From: JAEUIG01 sp046349775
Lineage (GTDB): Bacteria > Planctomycetota > Planctomycetia > Planctomycetales > Planctomycetaceae
Reading direction: 5' to 3'
Length of the DNA stretch: 64,000 bases
Assembly (NCBI GenBank): GCA_046349775.1
Contig: JAXMBS010000001.1
Span: 124,001 to 188,000, forward strand
This document shows, piece after piece, positions 50,718 through 59,389 of the stretch. Made by a program: the position numbers and the translations under genes. Below the pieces are notes generated by a model. It had not been told where the DNA came from and made no database searches. It saw nothing but the letters and a program-made list of their open reading frames with translations. The stretch's first letter is position 1, and each line of letters opens with the position of its first letter.

Positions 50718-51293
50718 ATGTTGCAACGTCAATTATCGACCGTTGGTATCACGTATAGTTTGTTGGGGGCGCTCGCTTTCCTGCTCGCTGGATGTTCCGG
50801 GTCATCGGGCTCCAGTGAGTATGAGCAGTTCAAGCAGAAGGAAGCGGGCCTCGCCGACGCAATCGTCGCGGCCGGTGGAACGGCCAAGAAGGAAGGCCGC
50901 TCGCTCGGCTTCGGCAAGCCTGAAGGTGTGGGGTGGTTCATCGACTTGCACGGGGCGACGATCAGCGAAGAGGCGATCGAGTCGATCGTGAACATGCGCA
51001 ACAAGGACGCTTTGGTGTTCGACCTGAACCTCAGTGGTTCGACGATAACCGATGCGCAGCTCGCCAAGCTGGAGGAAGGCAAGGTCCTGGAAACCGTATT
51101 CAAGCTCGACTTGTCCAAAACGGCGATTACAGACGCGGGTCTGGACCAGATTGATCCCGTGCACTATTTGATGGAGTTGAACGTCAAAGACTCGCAAGCG
51201 ACCAAAGACGGAACGAAGCGCCTCGGCGAGCGGAAAGTGAAGGATCCGAAAACGCCGGCGATCTTTCGGAATTTGCCGAAGGTCACTCAGTGA
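50718..51293 (+). CDS. Lipoprotein with leucine-rich-repeat-like segment
   Basis: The 191-residue protein begins with a lipoprotein signal peptide (ITYSLLGALAFLLAGC); Cys follows the LLAG lipobox. The remainder has LRR-like strands: GWFIDLHGATISEEAIESI, LVFDLNLSGSTITDAQLAKL, VFKLDLSKTAITDAGLDQID, MELNVKDSQATKDGTKRLG. Such proteins are common in planctomycetes and probably bind other surface components. It sits alone between the DUF1559 terminator and the convergent MBOAT gene. Confidence 0.72.
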   Translation: MLQRQLSTVGITYSLLGALAFLLAGCSGSSGSSEYEQFKQKEAGLADAIVAAGGTAKKEGRSLGFGKPEGVGWFIDLHGATISEEAIESIVNMRNKDALVFDLNLSGSTITDAQLAKLEEGKVLETVFKLDLSKTAITDAGLDQIDPVHYLMELNVKDSQATKDGTKRLGERKVKDPKTPAIFRNLPKVTQ

Positions 51294-51470
51294 CGCGGCA
51301 GTGAGCGCGATTGTCCTGAGTTGCGCCGACTCCGGGAATGAGCGTACCGGAGGCAGGACGTGTTCCGTGGCCGACCACAGCGTCGATGAAGTGCTGAGTG
51401 CGCTCGATAGACACGGCTCGAAAACCCAGCGGCAGCGCTGTCTGGGATGACGAATTCTGGCCCGCCGCCG

Positions 51471-53975
51471 TTATGGGGACGGCGCAGCGATGAGCTCTGG
51501 CCGCTGTTTGACGAGTTGCAGCAGAGCCTGGGCAATAAGTCGATGGCCGAGCGGGGTCGGGTGCTCGGTATCGTCCGGCGGAAACAGGTCCGCAAGCTTC
51601 GCGCCAGTCGCCCAGCCGGTCAGGTCGCAGGTGACAAAACCCGCGCGTTCCGCCAGAGACAGGAATTGCGGACCTGGATCCTCCTCTACGGATCCAGGAA
51701 TCGGCATGTAGACATAGACCGGCAGGACGCCCCGGCTGCGGCATTCTTCTACAAACGTCTGGTAAACGGCCTGCAGCATTTCAACGCGGTGCGATTGCAG
51801 CTGTGACGCAATCGCCCCTTCCGGCATGTCGGCCGAGATGCCCGCGGCATCGGCGACCGCCTGCATGTGCGGTGATGGCAGCGGCAATCCGTTCCACAAC
51901 AGTCGCGCGTTGTGCTGCTCGATCGTCGCGACCTCGTCCTGGTGGGCGACATACATCAGCACGTCCGGATCGAAGCCGAAAATCATGCGTTGCGCGCGGA
52001 CCAGGCGGTGGGTCGCCCACTGCTTGCCCATGCCGAAGTTGAGGACCTCGACGTGTGGCGCGCCCGCAGGACGTGAAGCATTCAGCTGTTTCTCGAACAC
52101 ACGGCCGAAGACTTCGTCGTCCGTGACTCCGTAACCCATCACGATGCTGGACCCCAGCAGGGCGATCCGAATGGTGTCGCGCGGCTTGAACAGCGACAGG
52201 CCGCGGCGGTCCCGCATGCCGTATTCGTTGGTCGTAAACTGCGTTCCGTCCAGGTCGGTCGCGAGATCGGGGATCAGCTCCAGTTCCTGGTAGAGGTCGG
52301 CCTTGCGGGCGATCTTGTCGAAACCTCGGGCCAGGCGGCGTCGTGATTCGTCGGCCGGCGAGAAGGATGCGACCAGCGGACCGGCCTGAATTGCGGCGGT
52401 GTTCAGGTCTTCGTAATAGCCCTGCAGGCGATCCGCAGCGACAGCCTGTCGGGACGCGGCGTCCGTGCGAAAGTCGGCGAGCGCTTGCGACCAGCGGGGG
52501 CCGAGCAGACTGCTGAACCGGGGCAGCGAAATCGCGAGCAGCAGGGCCAGCGCGACAGCCTGGAGCCGGGCGTGGTCGCGCAGGGACAGGACCGGCCGCC
52601 CAGCGGTGCGCGCAGTCCAGCGTTGCTCCCACATGTTCCAGAACAGGACTCCGAGGGCGGCCGCGGCGGCCCAGCCGGCGACGACCGCCGCGCCGCGCAG
52701 TGCATCGGGTCGTTGCCAGACGCCGAGGACGATCAAGTGGAAGCCCGGCCGGGTCCAGATCGCCCAGAACAGGCTGACCAGGCCGAACATGCCGACAGTC
52801 TGCGCGGCTTCGCGAACCGCCGTCCAGGCGGTCCGCGATCGCCGGCCGCCGCGTCGTGTCTCCCACAGCGCGTTGACCGCCACGCACGCGCCGGCGCCCA
52901 GCCAGAGCGCAGCGTCGTTGGCGGTCACCGGGAAGCGCCCCAGCAGCCAGAAGGTCTGCCAGGAATGCAGCAGCCAGGTCGCCACGAAGACGGCGAAGAC
53001 GCCGGTCACGACGGCGACATTCAGCGACGCGCCGCGTCCGCGCAGCAGGTAGAGCACCGGAAAAAAGCAGAACTTCGACAGAAAGTCCTTCCAGTAGATG
53101 TTGATCCTCCGCCAGATGTCGCTGAAGCTCGAAGCGAGGAAGTAGTTGTGGTGGGTCCGCGGCAGATCGAAGCCGAACAGGTGCAAGAGGCCCGTGATCA
53201 GGTGAAACTGGCCCGAGACCTGCAGGTACAGTGCATAGTTCGTCGCCATGAACAAGGCGATGTGCGGCAGGTCGTACAGCTCATGCGGCAAGGGGACCAG
53301 ATACGCCTTGATGTAGCGGTACAGCAGCAGATGCACGACGCCGCGCAAGATCCAGTTCACCCCGCGCTGCTGGACCGCCGGGTCGTTGCCCGCGCGCCAC
53401 GCGCCGCAAAACGTCTGATAGTCCACGACTGGGAACAGCGGGAAAGAGACATTGGGAGTCATGAACAGGTAGGCGGCGGTCGCGGCCAGTGAATCCGGCG
53501 ACGTCCGCTGCCGCGTTTCGCCGAGATACACGAGCAAGCGGAACATCAGCATCGAGCCGAGCACCGGCCAGAACGGGGCGGGAAACCGGGCTCGGCAGAC
53601 CGTCAAGGCGAGCATTCCGGCGGCCAGGAGGGAGGCGCGGATCGCGAAACGGACAGGCAGGCGCGCGATGCCGATGACGCAGCCGACAATGGCCAGGACC
53701 CACGCCGCGGGAACGGCGCCGAGGATGTAGAACACGCTGGCGATTGAGAGGCAGGCAAACCAGCCCATGCGTCTCGTCGCCGGCAGGCAGGCGTGCACGG
53801 CGAAGCCGCCGATCAACAGGCACAGCAGCGGAAAGAAATGCCGTTGCTGCTCGACCTGGTACAGTCGCACGAGCGCGGCCAGCAGCCCGAGTTGCACGAG
53901 CACGACCCAGACGCCCCCCGTCGGGACTGGCGGGGCGACCTGGCGCCCGGGCTGTGATTCAGCGGTGTGGCTCAA
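51471..53975 (-). CDS. MBOAT O-acyltransferase fused to SGNH-like domain
   Basis: The 834-residue membrane protein has about ten membrane segments in residues 20-470. It contains the MBOAT region RTHHNYFLASSFSDIWRRIN, YWKDFLSKFCFFPVLYLLRG and VATWLLHSWQTFW, with the likely catalytic His near residue 345. The C-terminal third is periplasmic and SGNH-hydrolase-like: IRIALLGSSIVMGYGVTDDE, VEVLNFGMGKQWATHRLVRA, VAHQDEVATIEQHN and DDTEHPTPLGHRLIAQALL. The SGNH domain and MBOAT in one chain suggest acyl transfer onto a secreted glycan. The ACP gene is 118 nt upstream on the same strand. The frame is intact. Confidence 0.85.
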   Translation of the reverse strand: MSHTAESQPGRQVAPPVPTGGVWVVLVQLGLLAALVRLYQVEQQRHFFPLLCLLIGGFAVHACLPATRRMGWFACLSIASVFYILGAVPAAWVLAIVGCVIGIARLPVRFAIRASLLAAGMLALTVCRARFPAPFWPVLGSMLMFRLLVYLGETRQRTSPDSLAATAAYLFMTPNVSFPLFPVVDYQTFCGAWRAGNDPAVQQRGVNWILRGVVHLLLYRYIKAYLVPLPHELYDLPHIALFMATNYALYLQVSGQFHLITGLLHLFGFDLPRTHHNYFLASSFSDIWRRINIYWKDFLSKFCFFPVLYLLRGRGASLNVAVVTGVFAVFVATWLLHSWQTFWLLGRFPVTANDAALWLGAGACVAVNALWETRRGGRRSRTAWTAVREAAQTVGMFGLVSLFWAIWTRPGFHLIVLGVWQRPDALRGAAVVAGWAAAAALGVLFWNMWEQRWTARTAGRPVLSLRDHARLQAVALALLLAISLPRFSSLLGPRWSQALADFRTDAASRQAVAADRLQGYYEDLNTAAIQAGPLVASFSPADESRRRLARGFDKIARKADLYQELELIPDLATDLDGTQFTTNEYGMRDRRGLSLFKPRDTIRIALLGSSIVMGYGVTDDEVFGRVFEKQLNASRPAGAPHVEVLNFGMGKQWATHRLVRAQRMIFGFDPDVLMYVAHQDEVATIEQHNARLLWNGLPLPSPHMQAVADAAGISADMPEGAIASQLQSHRVEMLQAVYQTFVEECRSRGVLPVYVYMPIPGSVEEDPGPQFLSLAERAGFVTCDLTGWATGAKLADLFPPDDTEHPTPLGHRLIAQALLQLVKQRPELIAAPSP

Positions 53976-54093
53976 GGCTGTGCGGGGCAGGGCAGCGGTG
54001 TCGGCGGATCAGCGAATGCCAGAAGTTTGGCGACCGTGAGTCGACACGCCTTCGCTGCGGGAAGGACGTGCCACTCGTCGATACAGTCTCAGC

Positions 54094-54399
54094 TCAGGAT
54101 TGCGTGGACACGTTTGCAGTCTGGCTGACTGCGAACTGCGCCAGTGCGGCGATGGTGGGGTGCTCGTCCAAAGGATTGCTGGCAAACCGGAATCCGAGCC
54201 GGTCTTCGAGCTGTGCGAGGAGCGTGACAACCTGCATGGAATCGACGCCGTACGACGCGATCGGCTGCTGGAGGTCGATCTGCTCCAGGGACAGCTCCGC
54301 TTCAGCGGCAATCTGTTCGGTCAGCCAGCGTTCGATCGCGGCGGTTTTCTCGCGATCTGCGAGCGCGCGCTCGGCCGGCGAGGAATCGGTCGGGTTCAT
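54094..54399 (-). CDS. Acyl carrier protein
   Basis: The 101-residue carrier has the phosphopantetheine site Ser54 in ASYGVDSMQVVTLLAQLEDR and the flanking helices WLTEQIAAEAELSLEQID and NPLDEHPTIAALAQFAV. It likely carries the acyl group activated by the acyl-AMP ligase at 47579. Its ATG overlaps the TGA of the HEAT gene (ATGA at 54396-54399), so they are translated together. Confidence 0.85.
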   Translation of the reverse strand: MNPTDSSPAERALADREKTAAIERWLTEQIAAEAELSLEQIDLQQPIASYGVDSMQVVTLLAQLEDRLGFRFASNPLDEHPTIAALAQFAVSQTANVSTQS

Positions 54400-56206
54400 G
54401 GAGACGCGGAGACCGGCTCGGCAATTGGTTGCAGGAAGGGCGTGGCGGGGACGGCCCGTTTCGTGGCGGGATCCGGGAGATCTTCGCCGGTGATCTGCTC
54501 CAGGGCCCACCCACAGGCTTCGCGGATCCGATCGCCCGGATTGCCGTTCTTGTAAAATGCGCGGAGGACTTCTACGGCGTCAGGAACATTCATCCGGCCC
54601 AGTCCGATGGCCGCATTGGCGCGGACTTCGACCGGCTCCAGACGCGGAAAATCAGCGGCATCCGCCACGCGTTGTCCGAGGGCCCGCGCCACGTCGGGGT
54701 TCGGATCGCCTGCATGCACATAACCCAGCGCAAATACCGCGGCGCCGCGCGATCGCGGGCCGAGGTCGTACCGGCGCGGCACAAACTTCAGCAGCAGCGG
54801 TTCCGCCTCGGCATATTTCAGCAGACCGAACATCTGAAACACGTGCGACAGCAGGACGTCCTGGGCGGCGCTCAAAGATGCCCGCGGAGTGTCGTTTTCC
54901 GGCTCGACGGGGACATGCGCTGTCAGTCGCTCAGCAAACTTGAGCATGACCGGCGCGGTCTCGGGGACGACGAGCCGGCTCAAGGCCCACGCGGCGGTGA
55001 TGGAGACGTCCGGTCGTTCGTGCTCGATCAGTTCGAGCAACCGCGGCGCCGCCGGCTTGTGATCGAGGTCGCCGACCAGGTGCGACGATTGCTCCAGTCC
55101 CTGCCAGTTCGGGGACTGCAAGCCTGCCAGCGCGAGTTCGAGAATCGTTTCCCGCAGTTCCGGCTGCTCGGCCAGTTTCTGCAGTGAAACACGGGCCAGC
55201 ACGCGGACATCGAGGTGCGGATCATTGAGCAAACCGGCAAGGGTTTTCGCGCCGTCGATGCTGGGTCGTTCGAAGATCGCCTTCGCGGCCAACAGGCGCA
55301 GCTCACCGTCGGGACGCTCGAGCAATTCCGTCGTCAGCGGCAGCACCAGTCCGGGATCGATGGCCAGCAGCTTCCCGACGGCCAGTGCGGCGACGGCGGC
55401 CTGTGGGTCGACTCCGAGTCAGGCCAGCAGTTCCTGTGCGGCGGGCGATTTCTCGCGCCGATCAGCCGCGCGGCGGCGAGGCGGTCAATCATTGCTCGCG
55501 GGGATGTGTCGGTCGCGAGTTGGCGGGCAGCGTCGAGCACGTCGGCGGTGTGTACGGCGCCGAGCGCTGCGGCTGCCGCCAGCCGGACCGCGGCGGTCTG
55601 GCCGTAATCCAGGACGAGGGAGCGCAAGGGCGGTTCCGCGCGGGTCTCTCCTACGGACTGGAGACACTCGATCGCCAGGAGCAGTCGTCGCCGCGAGACG
55701 GCCTGCGGCGCAGCGAGCCTGGCGAGCCAGATGTCGCGGAGGGGCGGGAATTGCCACTTGGCGAGCGCAGGCTCGATGACCAGCGATTCGCGATCGCCTC
55801 CCGCCTCGACGAGCGTAAACAGATCGGCCGCGGCATCGGTCGCGTCGAGCGCGATCAAGGCGGTGGCGATCGTCAGCCGCACCGACGGGTTCTTCGAGGC
55901 GGCGAGCGCCTGTCGCAGCGGCGCACGAAAAGCGTCGAGGTCTTTACAGCCGTCGCGCTGTGCCCGGACGACGGCCGCAGCGGCGTCCGAGCGCAGTTCC
56001 TCCTCCGGACCCTGCAGGGCAACGATCCACAGCTGCTGCCAGTCGTCGGGGACGTAGTGTTCGACGGGCTGCGTCGGCAAGCGGGGATCGCGATCCATCA
56101 CGCAATCGAGCGCCGGCAGCCCGGCGCCGACGGGCGCAATGATCGACAGACAACAGCAGGCGATCACGGCCACGATCGGACCGCGTGCAATGGCGGGGAT
56201 GTGCAT
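54396..56206 (-). CDS. Secreted HEAT-repeat protein, frameshifted
   Basis: The protein starts MHIPAIARGPIVAVIACCCL, a signal peptide, at 56206. Helical repeats follow: VALQGPEEELRSDAAAAVVR, ASKNPSVRLTIATALIALDA, DYGQTAAVRLAAAAALGAVH. One missing G near 55460 and a second irregularity near 55420 break the frame. It resumes with AIDPGLVLPLTTELLERPDG, DPHLDVRVLARVSLQKLAEQ and VEVRANAAIGLGRMNVPDAV, ending at 54396. HEAT proteins of this kind are protein-interaction scaffolds; its partner is unknown. It is the first gene of the operon with ACP and MBOAT. Confidence 0.78.
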
Positions 56207-56529
56207 GGCCGCGGACCCGCGGGGAGTTGCCTAAGACGCGAATGAGAATCTTTGAGAAGCCCCAACATACCACTGTGAGCGGCGAAAGTCGCGGTCGTTC
56301 GCCCGGCGGAACCGATCCGAACGTCCCAGGCAGGTTGCGTGTCCCGGACGGTTGTGACGACGCGGTCGTCGTCGGTCTGGCTTTCCCGTCGACCGTCCAG
56401 GACCCCGCGTTGCCGCGTGTTTTTGCCGGAAATCCTTGACCGTGCAAATCCTGTGGGATACAAGAGGGCATTCGTCGGTCCGCTGTTCGTCGGGCCGCGC
56501 ATTTCTCGTCCGGGAGCTGAAGAGGCGCA
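56207..56529. other. Intergenic region between HEAT gene and infC
   Basis: This 323-nt divergent gap carries the candidate infC promoter listed separately. No small gene or RNA gene was recognised. Confidence 0.5.
56436..56464 (+). promoter_or_regulatory. Candidate promoter for infC
   Basis: TTGACC and TACAAG are separated by 17 nt, about 65 nt upstream of the infC ATG. The spacing is optimal for a sigma70-type site. Confidence 0.5.
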
Positions 56530-57057
56530 ATGAGAGGTCCGACTGGCGGCGGCAGCGACGCATCCCATCGCATCAACGAGCAGATTCGACTCACTCCGGT
56601 GCGCGTTGTCGATCACAATGGAAACATGCTGGGGGTGATCCCCACGATTGATGCGCTGCGGATTGCAGTCGACGCCGGTCTGGACCTGGTGGAGGTCGCG
56701 CCCACGGAGCGGCCGCCGGTATGCCGCATCTTGGACTACGGCAAGTTCAAGTACGAGCAGAAGCGGAAGACGCACCAGAAGACGCACCACGTTCAGATCA
56801 AGGAGATCCGGCTGCGCCCGAAGACCGGCGACCATGACATCGAATTCAAGATGAAACAGGCGCGGACGTTTCTGGAGCACAAGGACAAGGTCAAGCTGAA
56901 CGTGATGTTCCGCGGCCGCGAGAATGCCCACCATGAGCGGGGCCGCGAGATTCTCCAGCAGGTGATCACCGCCCTGGAAGACCTGTCGAAGATTGAGAAG
57001 CCGATCGGGATGGAAGGGGGCCGCAGCATGACGGCCGTCCTGTCGCCCAAGGGCTGA
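56530..57057 (+). CDS. infC: Translation initiation factor IF-3
   Basis: IF-3 binds the 30S subunit and checks the start codon. The 175-residue protein has the N domain INEQIRLTPVRVVDHNGNML, RIAVDAGLDLVEVAPTERPP and CRILDYGKFKYEQKRK. The C domain has IKEIRLRPKTGDHDIEFKMK, FLEHKDKVKLNVMFRGRENA and H-ERGREILQQV. It ends MTAVLSPKG. GAAGAGG precedes the ATG; many infC genes start with a rare AUU, but here ATG is used. The usual rpmI-rplT partners do not follow. Confidence 0.95.
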   Translation: MRGPTGGGSDASHRINEQIRLTPVRVVDHNGNMLGVIPTIDALRIAVDAGLDLVEVAPTERPPVCRILDYGKFKYEQKRKTHQKTHHVQIKEIRLRPKTGDHDIEFKMKQARTFLEHKDKVKLNVMFRGRENAHHERGREILQQVITALEDLSKIEKPIGMEGGRSMTAVLSPKG

Positions 57058-57170
57058 TCTTTTCCGGTCAGAGTCTCGGTCGAGTGGTGGAGCACCGCCT
57101 GTAGGCGGAACAGAGTCGCCGGAACTTCTGCCCCCTAAAGGCGGAACTCCAACCGGCCCAAAAACTCAGT

Positions 57171-57199
57171 TTGACTCGGAATCGCCGGGCCTCTACGAT
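57171..57199 (+). promoter_or_regulatory. Candidate promoter for the typA leader
   Basis: TTGACT and TACGAT are separated by 17 nt. Transcription starting near 57206 would include all hairpins of the leader up to the ATG at 57440. Confidence 0.55.
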
Positions 57200-57205
57200 A
57201 GGGGC

Positions 57206-57425
57206 CGGTCGAGCGCCTTCGTAAACACCTGCGGAGACGCTGTTGGTACGCCGGAAACCCGAGTCGCTTTCACCGGTTTCCGAGAACGTCCGCGGAACCA
57301 CGCCGCGGTTCTTCGCCGAACCCGCCATTGGGCGGGTCGTGGCCACCCAGTGAGCATCGGGGCTGAAGTTCTCTCCCCGCAAGCTCACTGTGCAGCGTAA
57401 CTGCCTGACAACAAACAGGTTACTT
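57206..57425 (+). ncRNA. Multi-hairpin structured leader RNA upstream of typA
   Basis: Five successive stems are visible: CGGAAACC/GGTTTCCG (57252-57282), CCGCGG/CCGCGG (57290-57308), ACCCGCC/GGCGGGT with a 4-nt loop (57320-57337), CAGTGAGC/GCTCACTG enclosing GGGG/CCCC (57348-57390), and GTAACTGCCTG/CAGGTTAC (57397-57423). The last ends 16 nt before the typA start codon. This density of perfect stems suggests a structured RNA, either a cis-regulatory leader or a separate small RNA. It does not match the conserved cores of tmRNA, RNase P RNA or SRP RNA that I could check by eye. Confidence 0.5.
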
Positions 57426-57439
57426 GTACAGTTCGAGTC

Positions 57440-59254
57440 ATGCGACGCACAGACATCCGCAACATCGCCATCATTGCCCACGTCGACCACGGGAAGACGA
57501 CCCTCGTCGACGCCCTCCTGCGGCAAAGTGGACACTTCCGCGACTCGCAGCTGACCGGCGAGTGCATCCTCGACTCCAACGAGCTGGAGCGCGAGCGCGG
57601 GATCACGATCCTCGCCAAGAACATCGCCCTCAGCTACGGCGGGGTGAAAATCAACATCATCGACACCCCGGGCCACGCCGACTTCGGCGGTGAGGTCGAA
57701 CGCGTCCTCCGCATGGCCGACGGCGCCCTGATCCTCGTCGATGCCTTCGAAGGCCCCCGCCCGCAGACGCGATTCGTCATGACCAAGGCCCTCGAAATGG
57801 GCCTGCAGCCGGTCATCGTCGTCAACAAAATCGACCGTCCCGAGTGTCGTCCGGAAGATGTCCTCCTGGAGACGCTGCACCTGATCGACGAGCTTGGCGG
57901 CGAGAACGCCCTCGATATTCCCTACATCTATGCCAGCGGCCGCGAAGGCTACGCCACCCACGACCCGGCCGTCCGTGGCGAATCCATCAAGCCGCTGCTC
58001 GACCTCGTCCTCGAACACGTTCCCGGTCCGGACGTCGACATCGATGGCCCGCTCCAGATGATGGTCACCAACCTCGTCTGGTCTGAATATGTCGGCCGTA
58101 TCGCCGTCGGCCGCATCTCCTCCGGTTCGGTCAAACCCGGTCAGAACGTCGTCATTATGAAGGCCGACGGATCCAACGTCAGCGAGCAGATCGAGGACAT
58201 CGAATTGTTCGACAAGCTCGGACGCCTCAAGGCGTCCGAAGCCAGCGCCGGCGATATCGTCGCCCTGGTGGGTCTCGGTGATGCGGAAATCGGCGATACG
58301 GTCGCCGATGCCGAAAACCCGATCGCGCTCCCGCGCATCACCGTGGATGAGCCGACGCTGTCGATGACGTTCACGATCAACTCGTCCCCCATGGCCGGTC
58401 GCTCGGGAAAGTACGTCACCAGCCGCCACGTCCGCGATCGCCTGTACCGCGAGCTGCAGTCCAATGTCGCCCTCCGCGTCGAGGAGACCGACCAGAAGGA
58501 AATCTTCAAGGTCTCAGGCCGCGGCCTGCTGCACCTGTCGATCCTGATTGAGCAGATGCGCCGCGAAGGCTACGAGCTTTCTGTCGGCAAGCCCGAAGTC
58601 ATTCGCAAAAAGGTGGACGGCGCCTGGCACGAGCCGTTCGAGCTCCTCGAAGTCGAAACCCCGGCCGCCGACGTCGGCACCGTCATCGAGCTCTGCTCCA
58701 ACCGTCGTGGCAAGCTGAGTCACATGCAGCCGGGCGCCGGCAGCCACACGCACCTGGAGTTTTCGATTCCGGCCCGCGGGCTGATCGGCCTCCGCACCCG
58801 GCTGCTCAACGCCACCCGCGGCGAAGCCGTCATGCACCACCGGTTCGACGGTTATCGCGCCGTCGAAGGGGACATCCCCCGCCGCAAGAACGGCGTCATG
58901 GTGTCGCAGGATACCGGCCGCACCACCGCCTACGCTCTGTCGAAACTGCAGGAACGTGCCGCGTTCTTCGTCGGCCCGGGAACCGAGGTCTACGAGGGCA
59001 TGGTCGTCGGCGAGAACGCCCGCGACAACGACCTCGTCGTCAATCCGGTCCGTGAAAAGAAGCTGACCAACATGCGGGCCTCCGGCTCGGACGAGAACAT
59101 CATTCTCGCCCCGCCGCGCGACATGTCCCTCGAGATGGCGCTCGAATACATCGAGTGGGACGAGTACGTCGAGGTCACCCCCGACGCCATCCGTCTCCGC
59201 AAAATCTGGCTCACCGAGAACGAGCGCAAGCGCAACGCCCGCATGACGGGCTGA
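57440..59254 (+). CDS. typA: Translational GTPase TypA/BipA
   Basis: TypA is a ribosome-associated GTPase linked to stress and low-temperature growth. The 604-residue protein has G1 AHVDHGKTT, G2 RGITI, G3 DTPGHADFGGEVERVL and G4 NKID in its first 140 residues. Then come domain II and the TypA-type C-terminus: RGLLHLSILIEQMRREGYEL, RLLNATRGEAVMHHRFDGYR, NARDNDLVVNPVREKKLTNM, and IEWDEYVEVTPDAIRLRKIW. Length is typical. Codon third positions favour C, unlike the G-favouring genes to the left. The structured leader precedes it directly. Confidence 0.96.
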   Translation: MRRTDIRNIAIIAHVDHGKTTLVDALLRQSGHFRDSQLTGECILDSNELERERGITILAKNIALSYGGVKINIIDTPGHADFGGEVERVLRMADGALILVDAFEGPRPQTRFVMTKALEMGLQPVIVVNKIDRPECRPEDVLLETLHLIDELGGENALDIPYIYASGREGYATHDPAVRGESIKPLLDLVLEHVPGPDVDIDGPLQMMVTNLVWSEYVGRIAVGRISSGSVKPGQNVVIMKADGSNVSEQIEDIELFDKLGRLKASEASAGDIVALVGLGDAEIGDTVADAENPIALPRITVDEPTLSMTFTINSSPMAGRSGKYVTSRHVRDRLYRELQSNVALRVEETDQKEIFKVSGRGLLHLSILIEQMRREGYELSVGKPEVIRKKVDGAWHEPFELLEVETPAADVGTVIELCSNRRGKLSHMQPGAGSHTHLEFSIPARGLIGLRTRLLNATRGEAVMHHRFDGYRAVEGDIPRRKNGVMVSQDTGRTTAYALSKLQERAAFFVGPGTEVYEGMVVGENARDNDLVVNPVREKKLTNMRASGSDENIILAPPRDMSLEMALEYIEWDEYVEVTPDAIRLRKIWLTENERKRNARMTG

Positions 59255-59269
59255 CGCGTCACTTCCAAA

Positions 59270-59297
59270 TCGGGAGGGCGAGGCTCCTGCCGAGCCG
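59270..59297. repeat. Dispersed repeat, copy 2
   Basis: GGGAGGGCGAGGCTCCTGCC through GAGCC is nearly identical to the reverse complement of 11107-11134. It lies between the convergent typA and FG-GAP genes. Confidence 0.6.
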
Positions 59298-59389
59298 GAG
59301 CGCCCAGGAAGGCCATCGATTCATCGCGGATCCGCGGGAGCGTCGCCCTCCCATGACGCTGACTTTGACGTTTTAAAGCCGCTGACGCG

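Larger units (their letters stand above)
57058..57439. other. Leader region of typA
   Basis: The 382-nt gap contains a short repeat-like stretch (CACCGCCTGTAGGCGGAAC near 57092, CCTAAAGGCGGAAC near 57134), then a candidate promoter and the multi-hairpin leader listed separately. No small gene was recognised. Confidence 0.6.

Noticed and set aside
52485..53492. 335-codon plus-strand frame opposite the MBOAT gene
   Set aside because: Antisense shadow with charged, low-complexity content; the minus-strand gene is intact and recognisable.
57206..57425. tmRNA, RNase P RNA or SRP RNA
   Set aside because: The conserved cores of these RNAs are missing; only successive local hairpins are seen, and GGGGCTGAA alone is not enough for tmRNA.
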